A DNA stretch of 64,000 nt from Candidatus Desulfaltia sp. (GCA_030656555.1 JAUSPN010000045.1:1-64000), one strand, 5' to 3'. Shown: positions 27,171 through 36,897, counted from the stretch's first letter. The notes: generated from the letters alone by a model not told the origin. A program made the numbers and translations.

Positions 27171-28174
27171 ACACCCTCCGTACCTGTATATTTTTTGACC
27201 ATCTGAGATGGATTCTCGAGACCCTTTATAGAACTTAACTCTTTTGATGAAAAATAATGTATGGGAATATTCAATGTTTCTCCCAGCTTTATGAGGCCTT
27301 CTTCATCTTTTTTTAATTCTATCGTAGCCAGATTGCGAAGGCTCTTCATTGAAAGTTTAAATTTTTCGAAGACAGTTTCAAGACCGTCTTTGAGTTCCTG
27401 AAAATCCGTTCCCCGGTTGCACCCGATTCCTGCGACGAGAGAAGCAGGTCTCATAACGAGAAACCCTGCACGCGGAGTTGCGAGTTGATCACCAACATAA
27501 ACGGCTGGATCTTTTTCAATGTTTCCCCGAATTGGCAGAACATCCTCAAAAATCTCAATAAATGGAATGTTCTCATAAAAAGGGCTTATAACCTTCATGG
27601 GATCGATCAGATAAATTTTCTTGTTTTCCAGCAATGCTAAATTCAGTACCTTGATAGAATCCGGATTTTCTATACAGAGATCTTTCTCAACTGCCGCGGT
27701 ATCGAATGCCTTGACTCCGTGGACATCGGTGGCCGTGGTAATTACAGGCGTTGCCCCAAGAATTTTAGCGACTTTTTGAGCTAAGTCATTGGCGCCTCCA
27801 AGATGACCGGATAGGAGGCTTATTACATACTGTGCTTTTTCATCGATGACCACAACCGCGGGATCGTGTATTTTGTCCTGCAGCAGGGGTGCGATGACCC
27901 GTACCACGATCCCTGTGGCCATGATAAATATATGCCCTTCGTAATCGTGAAAAACTTTATGAACACGGGCCTGGAAATGCTGAAAACCTTTAAAAGGGGA
28001 ATCTCCGTTGATCCGGCGCTCCGGGCCATATCCATCAGCGTCTTTTAGTGAATCAACGATAACGAAGGCCTTTTTCAGGCCCTCTGTGGTCAGTGCCCAC
28101 ACGGCAAATCTGGCTCGGTTCCTTGTTGGTTGCTTCATGTAAGTTTCTTTACACGGACAAACAAGTTTGTCCAT
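27062..28174 (-). CDS. cbiG: Cobalt-precorrin-5A hydrolase CbiG
   Basis: GIVVRVIAPLLQDKIHDPAVVVIDEKAQYVISLLSGHLGGANDLA; C-terminal VAGIGCNRGTDFQEL. Confidence 0.93.
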   Translation of the reverse strand: MDKLVCPCKETYMKQPTRNRARFAVWALTTEGLKKAFVIVDSLKDADGYGPERRINGDSPFKGFQHFQARVHKVFHDYEGHIFIMATGIVVRVIAPLLQDKIHDPAVVVIDEKAQYVISLLSGHLGGANDLAQKVAKILGATPVITTATDVHGVKAFDTAAVEKDLCIENPDSIKVLNLALLENKKIYLIDPMKVISPFYENIPFIEIFEDVLPIRGNIEKDPAVYVGDQLATPRAGFLVMRPASLVAGIGCNRGTDFQELKDGLETVFEKFKLSMKSLRNLATIELKKDEEGLIKLGETLNIPIHYFSSKELSSIKGLENPSQMVKKYTGTEGVCEAAVLLSAAAERLLIPKQILKNMTVAVARVSSTL

Positions 28175-28207
28175 GCCACCGCCCCCAGCAATGAGGAAAA
28201 GTTTTTT

Positions 28208-28987
28208 TCATGGCTTTCTATATTTATGGGAAAAGTTTCTGTCATATAGCTTCGATTTCTTCTTAAGATCCTTCACACTTGCGTCGAGAAATTTTCCCAC
28301 AATGATGATGGCATGATCTTTGATGTTTTCTTTTCCGATCCGGTCGGCCATATCGCCTATACTGGTACGGATAATCTTTTCCTCCGGCTGGCTTACCCGA
28401 TAAGCTACAACGGCGGGAGCCGTCTTTCCGTAGCATTTTCCCAGAATGGAACATACTTCCTCAACCTTCGAGACACTAAGATAGATGGCCATAGAAGTCT
28501 TATGGGAGGCAAGCTTCTCCAGGGATTCATCTTCAGGAACCGGTGTCCTGCCGGCCACACGCGTGAAAATGAGAGACTGTGATATCTCGGGAATCGTGAA
28601 CTCCTGCCCCATGGCAGCTGCGGCAGCAAAGGCCGCCGTTACACCCGGAATGATTTTGAAAGGTATTCTTTCCCTTTCCAGTTCGGCAATCTGTTCCTGA
28701 ATGGCGCCATACAGACCGGGATCTCCGGTATGAAGACGAACAACCTTTTTCCCTTTCCCGTGTGCATCAACCATTTCAAAGACAATCGTCTCCAGGTCCA
28801 GGCCGGCGCTGTTTATCTTTCTGGTCTCTGGACGTGCCCAAGCCAAAACCTTTTCAGGAACCAGCGATCCGGCATAAATAATCAAATCGGCTTCTTGAAG
28901 CGCTTTCATGCCTTTTACTGTGATGAGTTCAGGATCACCAGGACCCGCTCCCACAAATAAGACGGGGTTCTTCTGTTTTCCCTCCAT
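28208..28987 (-). CDS. cbiF: Precorrin-4 C11-methyltransferase CbiF/CobM
   Basis: VLFVGAGPGDPELITVKGMKALQEADLIIYAGSLVPE, RLHTGDPGLYGAIQEQ; start at MEGKQKN. Confidence 0.94.
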   Translation of the reverse strand: MEGKQKNPVLFVGAGPGDPELITVKGMKALQEADLIIYAGSLVPEKVLAWARPETRKINSAGLDLETIVFEMVDAHGKGKKVVRLHTGDPGLYGAIQEQIAELERERIPFKIIPGVTAAFAAAAAMGQEFTIPEISQSLIFTRVAGRTPVPEDESLEKLASHKTSMAIYLSVSKVEEVCSILGKCYGKTAPAVVAYRVSQPEEKIIRTSIGDMADRIGKENIKDHAIIIVGKFLDASVKDLKKKSKLYDRNFSHKYRKP

Positions 28988-28989
28988 TT

Positions 28990-30210
28990 TCACACCTTTG
29001 TTCCTGTTATGATCCAGACAGGGTTCAGCGCCTCCAGTCTTTCTCCCCACGGCATTTCTTTCCCCCTGCTGACCTGAAGTTGAACTACATCCGTTCGTAA
29101 CCCCATTTCTGTAAATGTAGAACGAACACGCTCAATATTGTCAAGTAATATTGTATTTACAACCATTAAACCGTCACTCTTCATATAAGAAACCGCTTTT
29201 TTAATGATCTTTACAAGGTCTTTGCCTCCTCCGCCTATAAAGATTCGATCCGGCCTTGGCAGGTCATTTAACCCTTCCGGTAAATGCGAGTGAATGACCC
29301 GCACGTTCGTTACTTGAAACTGTTTTATGTTCTTCCTGATCTGTTCGACTCGCTCAGGTCTTTTTTCAACGCAAATGACCATCCCGTCCTTAACCAGCAA
29401 CGATGCCTCAATAGAAACCGATCCGCTGCCTCCTCCCAGATCCCACAGAACATGATGGGGAAACAAGCAAAGCCTGGCAATGGCAACGGCCCGCACCTCT
29501 GTCTTGGTAATTAAACCCTTTTCATGTGCATACGTATCTTCAGGCATACCAAAATAGGCCACGGGCATTTGCCGGCGCTGATTACCCGCCCTGATGATAA
29601 TAACAATATTGAGCGCTGCAAACTCTTTGCCGGCCGCTTCCTGGGGCGAATACCATGCAAAATGTTCATTCGAACTCCCTAAATTTTCAAAAATGCAAAC
29701 CCGCAAATTGTCTTGACCCATTTCGATCAGCACTCGGGCCAGCCAGGCAGGTGTTCTTTTAGAGTCGGTAAAAACCGCCACCTTATCCTTTTTTATGATT
29801 GCATCGAAAACATCTTTCTCTGATTTTCCCCCGTGAAGACTCACCACGACTGCATCGTGCCAGGAGAGCTTTATGCGGCTGAACGCGGCGGCAGCCACGG
29901 AAATGTTCGGATGTATAACAACATTGTCCTCCCCCAGATATTCCACCAAAGACGGCCCGATCCCGAAAAAATTCGGATCACCCGAACCAATAACCACTAC
30001 GCTCCTGTTTTGCATCCGGTCATTAATCTGTTCAAAGACCTTTTGGATATTTCCTGTTATCAGCAATTTTTCTCCGGGATAGTCCTTAAAATACCCGAGG
30101 TGACGCCGCCCTCCCACCAAGACGTCTGATTGCCGGATAATTTCTCGATGTCTCTCTGTCAGATCCTCAAAGCCAAGACCGATTCCGATTACATGTACAG
30201 GGTTCATCAC
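28990..30210 (-). CDS. cobL: Precorrin-6Y C5,15-methyltransferase, CbiE-CbiT fusion
   Basis: VHVIGIGLGFEDLTERHREIIRQSDVLVGGRRHL (CbiE); LFPHHVLWDLGGGSGSVSIEASLL (CbiT SAM motif). Confidence 0.93.
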   Translation of the reverse strand: MMNPVHVIGIGLGFEDLTERHREIIRQSDVLVGGRRHLGYFKDYPGEKLLITGNIQKVFEQINDRMQNRSVVVIGSGDPNFFGIGPSLVEYLGEDNVVIHPNISVAAAAFSRIKLSWHDAVVVSLHGGKSEKDVFDAIIKKDKVAVFTDSKRTPAWLARVLIEMGQDNLRVCIFENLGSSNEHFAWYSPQEAAGKEFAALNIVIIIRAGNQRRQMPVAYFGMPEDTYAHEKGLITKTEVRAVAIARLCLFPHHVLWDLGGGSGSVSIEASLLVKDGMVICVEKRPERVEQIRKNIKQFQVTNVRVIHSHLPEGLNDLPRPDRIFIGGGGKDLVKIIKKAVSYMKSDGLMVVNTILLDNIERVRSTFTEMGLRTDVVQLQVSRGKEMPWGERLEALNPVWIITGTKV

Positions 30211-30234
30211 AACTGTCCTCCCCAGGCATAGAGT

Positions 30235-31017
30235 TTATTCATTGCTTTCTGAACCTTCCGGTTGCCTCAAAATATATGTATCCATAAGCCAGCCTTTTTT
30301 CTTTTTAGCCTCTTTTCTTATCTTTTTAAGATCCTCGATTATATCTTTTAGCTTCCCCGAAAGCAGGATTTCATCATCAGTCCCCAGATATCCACCCCAA
30401 TAAATGTCAATATCCGTATCCTTAAAATGCTTAAAGGTAGAATAAGAATCCAACAATACTACAGTATTTATAACCTCAGCAGGTGAGTATTCTTTCAGTT
30501 TTCTGCCCGTTGTAATTACGATAGTCTCCCCTATACGGTTTAAGGGAATTTTATGCTTTTCTGCTAATATCTGAACGCTGGTTATTCCTGGTATCACCTC
30601 ATACTCAAAATTTACTGCTCCTTGTTTAAGGATATGCTGTAGAATTTCTAAATGTCCATCATATAGCGATGGATCGCCCCAGACAAGAAAGGCGCCGTTT
30701 TCACCATCTTTCATCTTGCTTTTAATCAATTCAGTAATAACTTCTGCTTTTTGCCCGCGCCATGTCTTAACCCCTTCCTTATATAACTTACCGCTTTTTT
30801 TACGTTCAGAAATTTTCGCAGTCACAACCCTGTATGTCCCTCTGTCCAGATATCTTTTTAATATCTCCTTTCTTATCTTTACGAGATCCTCATGTCCCTT
30901 CTTTTCCCTCTTTTCAAGAAGGAAGAATACATCTACTTTTTTCATTGTGTTTATCGCCTTGACAGTAAGATAATCAGGATTGCCAGGCCCAATTCCAATA
31001 AGATATATTTTCTTCAT
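30235..31017 (-). CDS. cobF: Precorrin-6A synthase (deacetylating) CobF-like C1-methyltransferase
   Basis: IYLIGIGPGNPDYLTVKAINTMKKVDVFFLLEK, GAFLVWGDPSLYDGHLEI, YEVIPGITSVQILAEKHKIPLNRIGETI. Confidence 0.85.
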   Translation of the reverse strand: MKKIYLIGIGPGNPDYLTVKAINTMKKVDVFFLLEKREKKGHEDLVKIRKEILKRYLDRGTYRVVTAKISERKKSGKLYKEGVKTWRGQKAEVITELIKSKMKDGENGAFLVWGDPSLYDGHLEILQHILKQGAVNFEYEVIPGITSVQILAEKHKIPLNRIGETIVITTGRKLKEYSPAEVINTVVLLDSYSTFKHFKDTDIDIYWGGYLGTDDEILLSGKLKDIIEDLKKIRKEAKKKKGWLMDTYILRQPEGSESNE

Positions 31018-31036
31018 CTCTCTCCTTATTAAGGCT

Positions 31037-31167
31037 ATTGGTAACTACTCAGGTTGTCAGGTTCAAAGTTCACAGTTCACGGTTAAAAGAGTCCCAATCA
31101 AATTGATTCTCTTCCTTTAACCGTTGAACCTTGAACCGTGGAACCGTGAACCTGAGTAGTTACCAAT
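31037..31167. repeat. Large inverted repeat between cbiC and cobF-like
   Basis: attggtaactactcaggtt / aacctgagtagttaccaat perfect 19-bp arms enclosing GTTCACGG/CCGTGAAC word arrays. Confidence 0.85.
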
Positions 31168-31170
31168 TTT

Positions 31171-31791
31171 TTATTTAAACTGTTCGCCTGCAAGATGGGC
31201 TAAGGCGTTTACCGCGCTGACGGCTGTCGAAGATCCCCCCTTGCGGCCACAATTCGTTATATAAGGGCATTTTGACCCTAAAAGTCTTTCCTTGGATTCA
31301 GCGGCATTGACAAACCCTACGGGAAAGCCGATGATCAGCGCCGGACGGGCATTATCCTCTTCCACGAGGTCAAAGAGACGCAGCAGAGCCGTTGGTGCGT
31401 TTCCAATAACGTATATTCCACCTTTCATCATATCGACTGCCAGCTCCACGGCGCTCTCGGCTCGTGTTTTTTGATTTTTTTCCGCCATGGAAACAGTTTC
31501 AGGATCATTTATCAAACAATAAACCTCACAACCGAAAGGATTCAGCAGCTTTTTATTGATGCCCGCCCTCACCATCTCCATATCTGTTATGATTCTACAG
31601 CCGGATTTGATGGCATTAATTCCCGATGCGATCGCCTCGGAGTGAAACCTGACCGATGACAGATAATCAAAGTCTGCTGTGGCATGAATCATTCGCCGAA
31701 CAACGTTCCATTGATCAGGCGGAAATCCGTGATCTCCTGCCTCGCTTTCAATAATACGAAAACTTTCCTGCTCGATCTCATTCGGTTTCAT
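31171..31791 (-). CDS. cbiC: Precorrin-8X methylmutase CbiC
   Basis: SFRIIESEAGDHGF, VVRRMIHATADFDY, IGNAPTALLRLFDLVEE, GFPVGFVNAAESKERL. Confidence 0.95.
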   Translation of the reverse strand: MKPNEIEQESFRIIESEAGDHGFPPDQWNVVRRMIHATADFDYLSSVRFHSEAIASGINAIKSGCRIITDMEMVRAGINKKLLNPFGCEVYCLINDPETVSMAEKNQKTRAESAVELAVDMMKGGIYVIGNAPTALLRLFDLVEEDNARPALIIGFPVGFVNAAESKERLLGSKCPYITNCGRKGGSSTAVSAVNALAHLAGEQFK

Positions 31792-31848
31792 TTATGTGCC
31801 CCTCCTTCAGGAATTGCGTCGAGCGCTTCGTTGACATGATCAACGTAA

Positions 31849-32907
31849 CTACTTCAACATATTTACCCACAAAACAAAGATCAGGCCGACGATAATCAGA
31901 CTGCCGATTCTTAGAGCCTGAGTGGCCAGCATAAGATAGATACCTGTTCCCGGCCTGAAAATACCCATATAATAGGGCATCTGATGTCTAATGGCCCTTA
32001 CCGGCGCGGCAATAATGTTTCCCAGTAGAAGCGCTAAGACAACCTGGAAAAGATTGAGAGTTCCCACATCCAACATAGCTCCCGCTGCCGCATACCCTGA
32101 CGTCGATTCGGCCACCAGGCTGAAGATCACAACGGACATGGCCTCTATGGGGATAAAAGTACCGGTGATTACATTAGCCAACAATTTTCGTAACCAGAGG
32201 AAAAACCCCATGTCAGAAATCACTGCGATAATAAGATAGACAGGTAAAACAATTATAAGAATGCTGATTAATCGAGATCTGAACGTTTTACCCGTTTCCT
32301 TTAGCAAATCCTTCCATTTCTTCTTTATCGATTTCTTTCCATGGTAATATCCTGGCGATTCAGGGAGCATAAAACGCGAACAGGTAAGCACTGCTGCCAG
32401 CCTCAGTAAAGCTGCACAGAAAGTAAGAAGAAGATATATACCCCCTGCCCATTTCACAAGGGGAATCAGTATAAAAAATGTTGTTGGCAAGTGTAGGAAA
32501 AAAGAAGGGAAAGTATTCAAGAGGACACCAAGGGTCATTTCCCTCCGGTTTATACTGCCATCTTTATAAAAAGACATTAGCATGGATAGGGAGGCAGTGC
32601 CTGAGAAAAAGGCCGTGGAAAATACTGCCCCCATCTGCTGCGAAAGATGCCCCCAGCGCATAAATGGACGGGCCATAACAGCCAGACGATCTGTCCACCC
32701 CATACCTTCGATGATCTGACCGGCAAAGAGGCCAATGGAGATGAACACCGTCAGCCTTATCAGTGGCAGTATCAGCCTTTTCCAGAGGTTTATCGGGTCA
32801 TTGAAAGCTCCCGCGGCATCCATAGAGCCACTCATCAGGGCCATAAAGGCACACGCGGTCAGAAGGGGCAGAAGGATATAAAGAAAGAGAGGGAACTTCC
32901 TTTTCAC
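31849..32907 (-). CDS. Nucleoside-recognition (Gate)-type membrane protein in cobalamin operon
   Basis: Polytopic; FSTAFFSGTASLSMLMSFYKDG, LLNTFPSFFLHLPTTFF, ESTSGYAAAGAMLDVGTL; lies between cbiL and cbiC. Confidence 0.7.
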   Translation of the reverse strand: MKRKFPLFLYILLPLLTACAFMALMSGSMDAAGAFNDPINLWKRLILPLIRLTVFISIGLFAGQIIEGMGWTDRLAVMARPFMRWGHLSQQMGAVFSTAFFSGTASLSMLMSFYKDGSINRREMTLGVLLNTFPSFFLHLPTTFFILIPLVKWAGGIYLLLTFCAALLRLAAVLTCSRFMLPESPGYYHGKKSIKKKWKDLLKETGKTFRSRLISILIIVLPVYLIIAVISDMGFFLWLRKLLANVITGTFIPIEAMSVVIFSLVAESTSGYAAAGAMLDVGTLNLFQVVLALLLGNIIAAPVRAIRHQMPYYMGIFRPGTGIYLMLATQALRIGSLIIVGLIFVLWVNMLK

Positions 32908-33620
32908 CCTTGAATCTCCTTTTTGACCAAAAGGAGCGAGAGATAAGTGGGAACCATGTCAGGGCAGTCTTTCAGGTTCCGGGTTATTTTTTCCCCATCA
33001 AGTCCGCACCGGGATACAAGCACAGAATCGCCGGCCAGGTTCAGACGATTCAAGGTATCCAGTATCTCCCTGTAATTTTTGTATACCTTGAGCATGACCA
33101 CGTTCTGCGTATTGTCGATCACTTTCTTCAACTCCCGGGCTCCGAGAGCTCCTGAAATCACGGTAAAGGATTCCTCCCCCTCAGCTAAAACCCGGCAGGC
33201 GGCCGCAGCCGCGGCCTGGTATGAGGTAATGCCGGGGACTATCTTGACAGGAATATCAGGGTATGTCTCCTTTATGGTGTGCATAATGTAACCAAAGGTG
33301 CTGTAAATCATGGGGTCTCCAATGGTGATGAAGGCCGCGTCTTTCCCCTCTCTGAGGACACCGGCCACCCTTCCGGCATTTTCCTTCCATGCGGTTGAGA
33401 GTATCCCTTTGTCGCGGGTCATGGGAAACCCGAGGCGCACCACAGGAACACCTTTCTTGAGATGAGGAGCGACAATCTCCATAGCCAGTGAATAACTATT
33501 TTTGGTGGAGGCAGCAGCAAACACAACCGCTACACTGCTTAAAGTTTTCACGGCCTTCAAGGTAATGAGATCAGGATCTCCCGGGCCCACACCTATTCCA
33601 TACAGGATTCCGCTTTGCAC
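32904..33620 (-). CDS. cbiL: Precorrin-2 / cobalt-factor II C20-methyltransferase CbiL/CobI
   Basis: LYGIGVGPGDPDLITLKAVKTL, AAFITIGDPMIYSTFGYIMHTI, KIVPGITSYQAAAAAACRVLAEGEE. Confidence 0.93.
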   Translation of the reverse strand: MQSGILYGIGVGPGDPDLITLKAVKTLSSVAVVFAAASTKNSYSLAMEIVAPHLKKGVPVVRLGFPMTRDKGILSTAWKENAGRVAGVLREGKDAAFITIGDPMIYSTFGYIMHTIKETYPDIPVKIVPGITSYQAAAAAACRVLAEGEESFTVISGALGARELKKVIDNTQNVVMLKVYKNYREILDTLNRLNLAGDSVLVSRCGLDGEKITRNLKDCPDMVPTYLSLLLVKKEIQG

Positions 33621-33624
33621 TCTG

Positions 33625-35049
33625 TTATTCCTCCTTATAACTCAGCTCTTTTGCCTTTGAAATAATTTGAAAGAGTTCCTTGCCTGATACCGGGTTGTCC
33701 GGCAGAAACTCCCCATCCTTGTTCAGCTTCACGATATTTAACCCTGCCACTGTTTGAATTTGATTAAACAGTGGATGAGACTCATGAACGTCTTTTATAG
33801 CAACAGATTTCGCATCGGGAAAGTCAAAATACACAAACAGGGAGTACGCCATGTCACCCCTTTTTGCCGGCATATCCGGATGAAATTCATATTTGCCGAT
33901 ATCATCAAACAATCCTCTGGAAACAGCGGTCTCAATAAATTTATACTCATTTCCGGCATAATCCACATCCTTGAAGTCCCCATATTTATGTTTAATGTCT
34001 GGTTTTTTCAGGATATCATGCCTGTAATCCGGAGTCTTTAAGGGAATATTCATTATTTTAATGAACATTTCCGCGAATTCAGCCCTGGTAATGATCGATT
34101 TTTCTTTAAGCGGGGTTACATCATTGAATCTTTCGGGGTATAAAATTCTCCCTGTTTCATATATCCCGTCCAACAACCGCAGTGTGGGGCGCGATACGAT
34201 CTTTTCATCGATTATGTAAATTTTCCCCTCCCTTACCGCCTTGATGGCTCTAAACCCCCCTTCCTCCATAATACGTCTCACCTTTGCGCGATTCATGACC
34301 CCTCTCTGCGCAAGATAGACATCTATTTCCTTTGCATGGGATAAAATGCGCTCCTTGCCATAAGCCGCGATATTGGTTCCTCTTACAGCCTTTGCGTCAG
34401 CGGCGACATTTATGCCGCCTGCGCTCTTTAAGGCAAAGATGGCAATGGAGGATGGAGAGAATGTCTTCATCTTGCTGTGAATAGCCTCAAAGTAAACCTT
34501 TTTTCGCTCTGAGAGCGGGATCGCCTTTACAAGGGAATTGATCTCGCGAATCCCGGCCTGAAATTGCCCTATCATCTTCTGGGCCTGGATCTCCCTTCCC
34601 GTTAACCTTCCCAGATTCTTCCAGTATGAATAGACCTCCTCCATCGTGTTTGGCTGCAATGAAACGACCGTGATCCCCGCTTTTTGAAGCTTTGCTGTCA
34701 GGTTTTTGTATCCCTGTGCGATCATCGGTCTTATCAGGACCAGATCAGGACGGGCAGCGATGAATTTTTCCGCATCATCATGATAGCTGAATATCGGTTT
34801 GGTCATTGCCTGCGGAGGGTAGGCCTCATTTTCAGATACCCCTGTTATTTCCCGGTCAAGACCGAGAGAAAACAGATTCTCCGTATGCGCGCCATAGAGA
34901 GAAATTATCCTCATGAAAGGTTCTTTTACGGTAATTCTGCTCCCCGATTCATCAGTAAAACTATTACTCTCTCCCTTTCCAGAAGCAACAGAAGCTGCCG
35001 CTAAAACCGATATTATAACGACCAAAACAGCAAATATCTTTTTCCTCAT
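33625..35049 (-). CDS. ABC transporter substrate-binding protein (BtuF/FepB-like) with C-terminal SLH-like region
   Basis: Signal peptide; FTDESGSRITVKEPFMRIISLYGAHTENLFSLGLDREITGV; C-terminal ITRAEFAEMFIKIM..YGDFKDVDYAG..FHPDMPAKRGDMAYSLF..IKDVHESHPLFNQIQTVAGLNIVKLNKDGEFLPDNPVSGKELFQII. Confidence 0.85.
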   Translation of the reverse strand: MRKKIFAVLVVIISVLAAASVASGKGESNSFTDESGSRITVKEPFMRIISLYGAHTENLFSLGLDREITGVSENEAYPPQAMTKPIFSYHDDAEKFIAARPDLVLIRPMIAQGYKNLTAKLQKAGITVVSLQPNTMEEVYSYWKNLGRLTGREIQAQKMIGQFQAGIREINSLVKAIPLSERKKVYFEAIHSKMKTFSPSSIAIFALKSAGGINVAADAKAVRGTNIAAYGKERILSHAKEIDVYLAQRGVMNRAKVRRIMEEGGFRAIKAVREGKIYIIDEKIVSRPTLRLLDGIYETGRILYPERFNDVTPLKEKSIITRAEFAEMFIKIMNIPLKTPDYRHDILKKPDIKHKYGDFKDVDYAGNEYKFIETAVSRGLFDDIGKYEFHPDMPAKRGDMAYSLFVYFDFPDAKSVAIKDVHESHPLFNQIQTVAGLNIVKLNKDGEFLPDNPVSGKELFQIISKAKELSYKEE

Positions 35050-35843
35050 ACCGAAGCCCCTCTTTTAAATACCACCTGTTTTGAATTTGAATACCGGTCA
35101 AAATATATCCTGGACTCCACTTTAAAGACATCTTTTACATTCTGTTCGTTTAAAACATCATCTATATTCCCCCCTGAAACCATTCTGCCTGATTTCATAA
35201 AGATCAACTCATCACAGTAAGCCGCGGCCAGGTTCAGGTTATGCAGCGCGGCAATAACAGTTCTCTTTTTCAGCCTCACACCATCCGCCACGATATCCAG
35301 AATGTTTAACGTATACTGGATGTCCATATTGGATGTGCCTTCGTCCAGTATCAAAACAGGCGTGTCCTGGGCAAGGGCCCTTGCAAAAACGACCCGCTGT
35401 TTCTCTCCCCCGCTCAGTTCCGTAATATATTTATCCTTGAACCTGTTAATCTCCATCTTCTCCATTATTTCATCCACGATCTTTAAGTCTTCGGTTGAAG
35501 GAGAAGCAAACCTCGGGATATGGGGGTGCCGACCCATAAGGACTATCTCTTTGACAGAAAAGGGGAAATTAATATAAAAATCCTGGGGAACAAGGGCTAT
35601 CTCCTTTGCCAGTTTTCTTCTCGTATATTCCTTTATGTCTCGTCCCAGGTATTTAATCGTTCCTGATTCGGGCGCTTTGTTTTGAATCAAAAGATCGAGA
35701 AAGGTCGTTTTGCCGCATCCGTTAGGCCCGACAATACCATAAAATTTCCCCTGTTCTATGGTTAAAGAAAGATTATCCAGTGCCCTGTTTTTCCCGTAAC
35801 AAAAAACGATATCCCTGACTTTAAAAACCGTTTTTCTATCCAT
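35046..35843 (-). CDS. ABC transporter ATP-binding protein (FecE/BtuD-like)
   Basis: GPNGCGKTTFLDLLI, LSGGEKQRVVFARALAQDTPVLILDEGTSNMD. Confidence 0.9.
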   Translation of the reverse strand: MDRKTVFKVRDIVFCYGKNRALDNLSLTIEQGKFYGIVGPNGCGKTTFLDLLIQNKAPESGTIKYLGRDIKEYTRRKLAKEIALVPQDFYINFPFSVKEIVLMGRHPHIPRFASPSTEDLKIVDEIMEKMEINRFKDKYITELSGGEKQRVVFARALAQDTPVLILDEGTSNMDIQYTLNILDIVADGVRLKKRTVIAALHNLNLAAAYCDELIFMKSGRMVSGGNIDDVLNEQNVKDVFKVESRIYFDRYSNSKQVVFKRGASV

Positions 35844-36897
35844 CGGTTCTTCCTATACGTCTCTTTCTGAAAATATAGCAGAAAAAGGGGCCGCCAATAA
35901 GAGCAGTCAAAACGCCTATCGGTATTTCCCTTGGCAAAACAGCCCTTGTTATTGTATCAGCACACAAAAGGAGGATAGCGCCCACCAGGACAGAGGCAGG
36001 AATCAACCTTCTGTTATCCGGTCCCACAAAGAAACGCATTAAGTGGGGAATGATAAGGCCCACAAAACCGATAATACCTGAGACCGAAACACATACGGCA
36101 GTGATCAGAGATGCGGTTATCAGAAGTATTACCCTTACTTTATTTGTCTCAATACCCAGAGAACCGGCAGACCGGTCGCCCAATGACATTATATTCAGAT
36201 CACGGGCAAAGAAGATGCAGATTGAAAATCCGATCGATACAAACACTAAAGTCAAAAAAACATCGGCCCAGGTCTTTGAACCAAAACTGCCCATCAACCA
36301 GAATATTATAATTGAGACCTGTTCATCGGCCACATATTTTAAAAAGCTTATCCCCGCGGATAATATTGCCGCGACAATAATACCGGATAATATCAAAGTG
36401 TGGGAAGATGCCTGGCCATTGAAAGAGGATAAAAACATCACCGCAAAAAGGGTGGCAACCGCTCCGATAAACGCAAATAACGGCACAGAATAAATCCCCA
36501 GAAAGGTTATATCGAGAAGCAAAGCGATGGACGCGCCAAAAGCGGCCCCGGCAGATATCCCCAGCGTATATGGATCGGCTAAAGGGTTTAACAAAATGCC
36601 CTGAAAGATTGCTCCCGCGATTGAGAGGCCCGCGCCCACGATGGCGGCAGTCAGAATACGCGGCAACCTGACCTCCGATACAACGTATGGGAAAACCGTG
36701 TCTATTCCGTTTAACAATTCATGATTGCCGGTTATTTTAGAAACTATTATCCTTATCACCTCAAAGGGGGATATCTTTAAGTATCCCATCCCTGTTGAGA
36801 GTATAACCACAATAAAAAGAAAGACCGCCAGCAAAAGGGTTTGGCCCCCCACTCTCATGGAGGCAGAAGGCGCAAACCCATCTTTTTTCGTCATCAT
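35836..36897 (-). CDS. FecCD/BtuC-family permease
   Basis: VRLPRILTAAIVGAGLSIAGAIFQGILLNPLADPYTLGISAGAAFGA, GFVGLIIPHLMRFFVGPDNR. Confidence 0.92.
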   Translation of the reverse strand: MMTKKDGFAPSASMRVGGQTLLLAVFLFIVVILSTGMGYLKISPFEVIRIIVSKITGNHELLNGIDTVFPYVVSEVRLPRILTAAIVGAGLSIAGAIFQGILLNPLADPYTLGISAGAAFGASIALLLDITFLGIYSVPLFAFIGAVATLFAVMFLSSFNGQASSHTLILSGIIVAAILSAGISFLKYVADEQVSIIIFWLMGSFGSKTWADVFLTLVFVSIGFSICIFFARDLNIMSLGDRSAGSLGIETNKVRVILLITASLITAVCVSVSGIIGFVGLIIPHLMRFFVGPDNRRLIPASVLVGAILLLCADTITRAVLPREIPIGVLTALIGGPFFCYIFRKRRIGRTDG

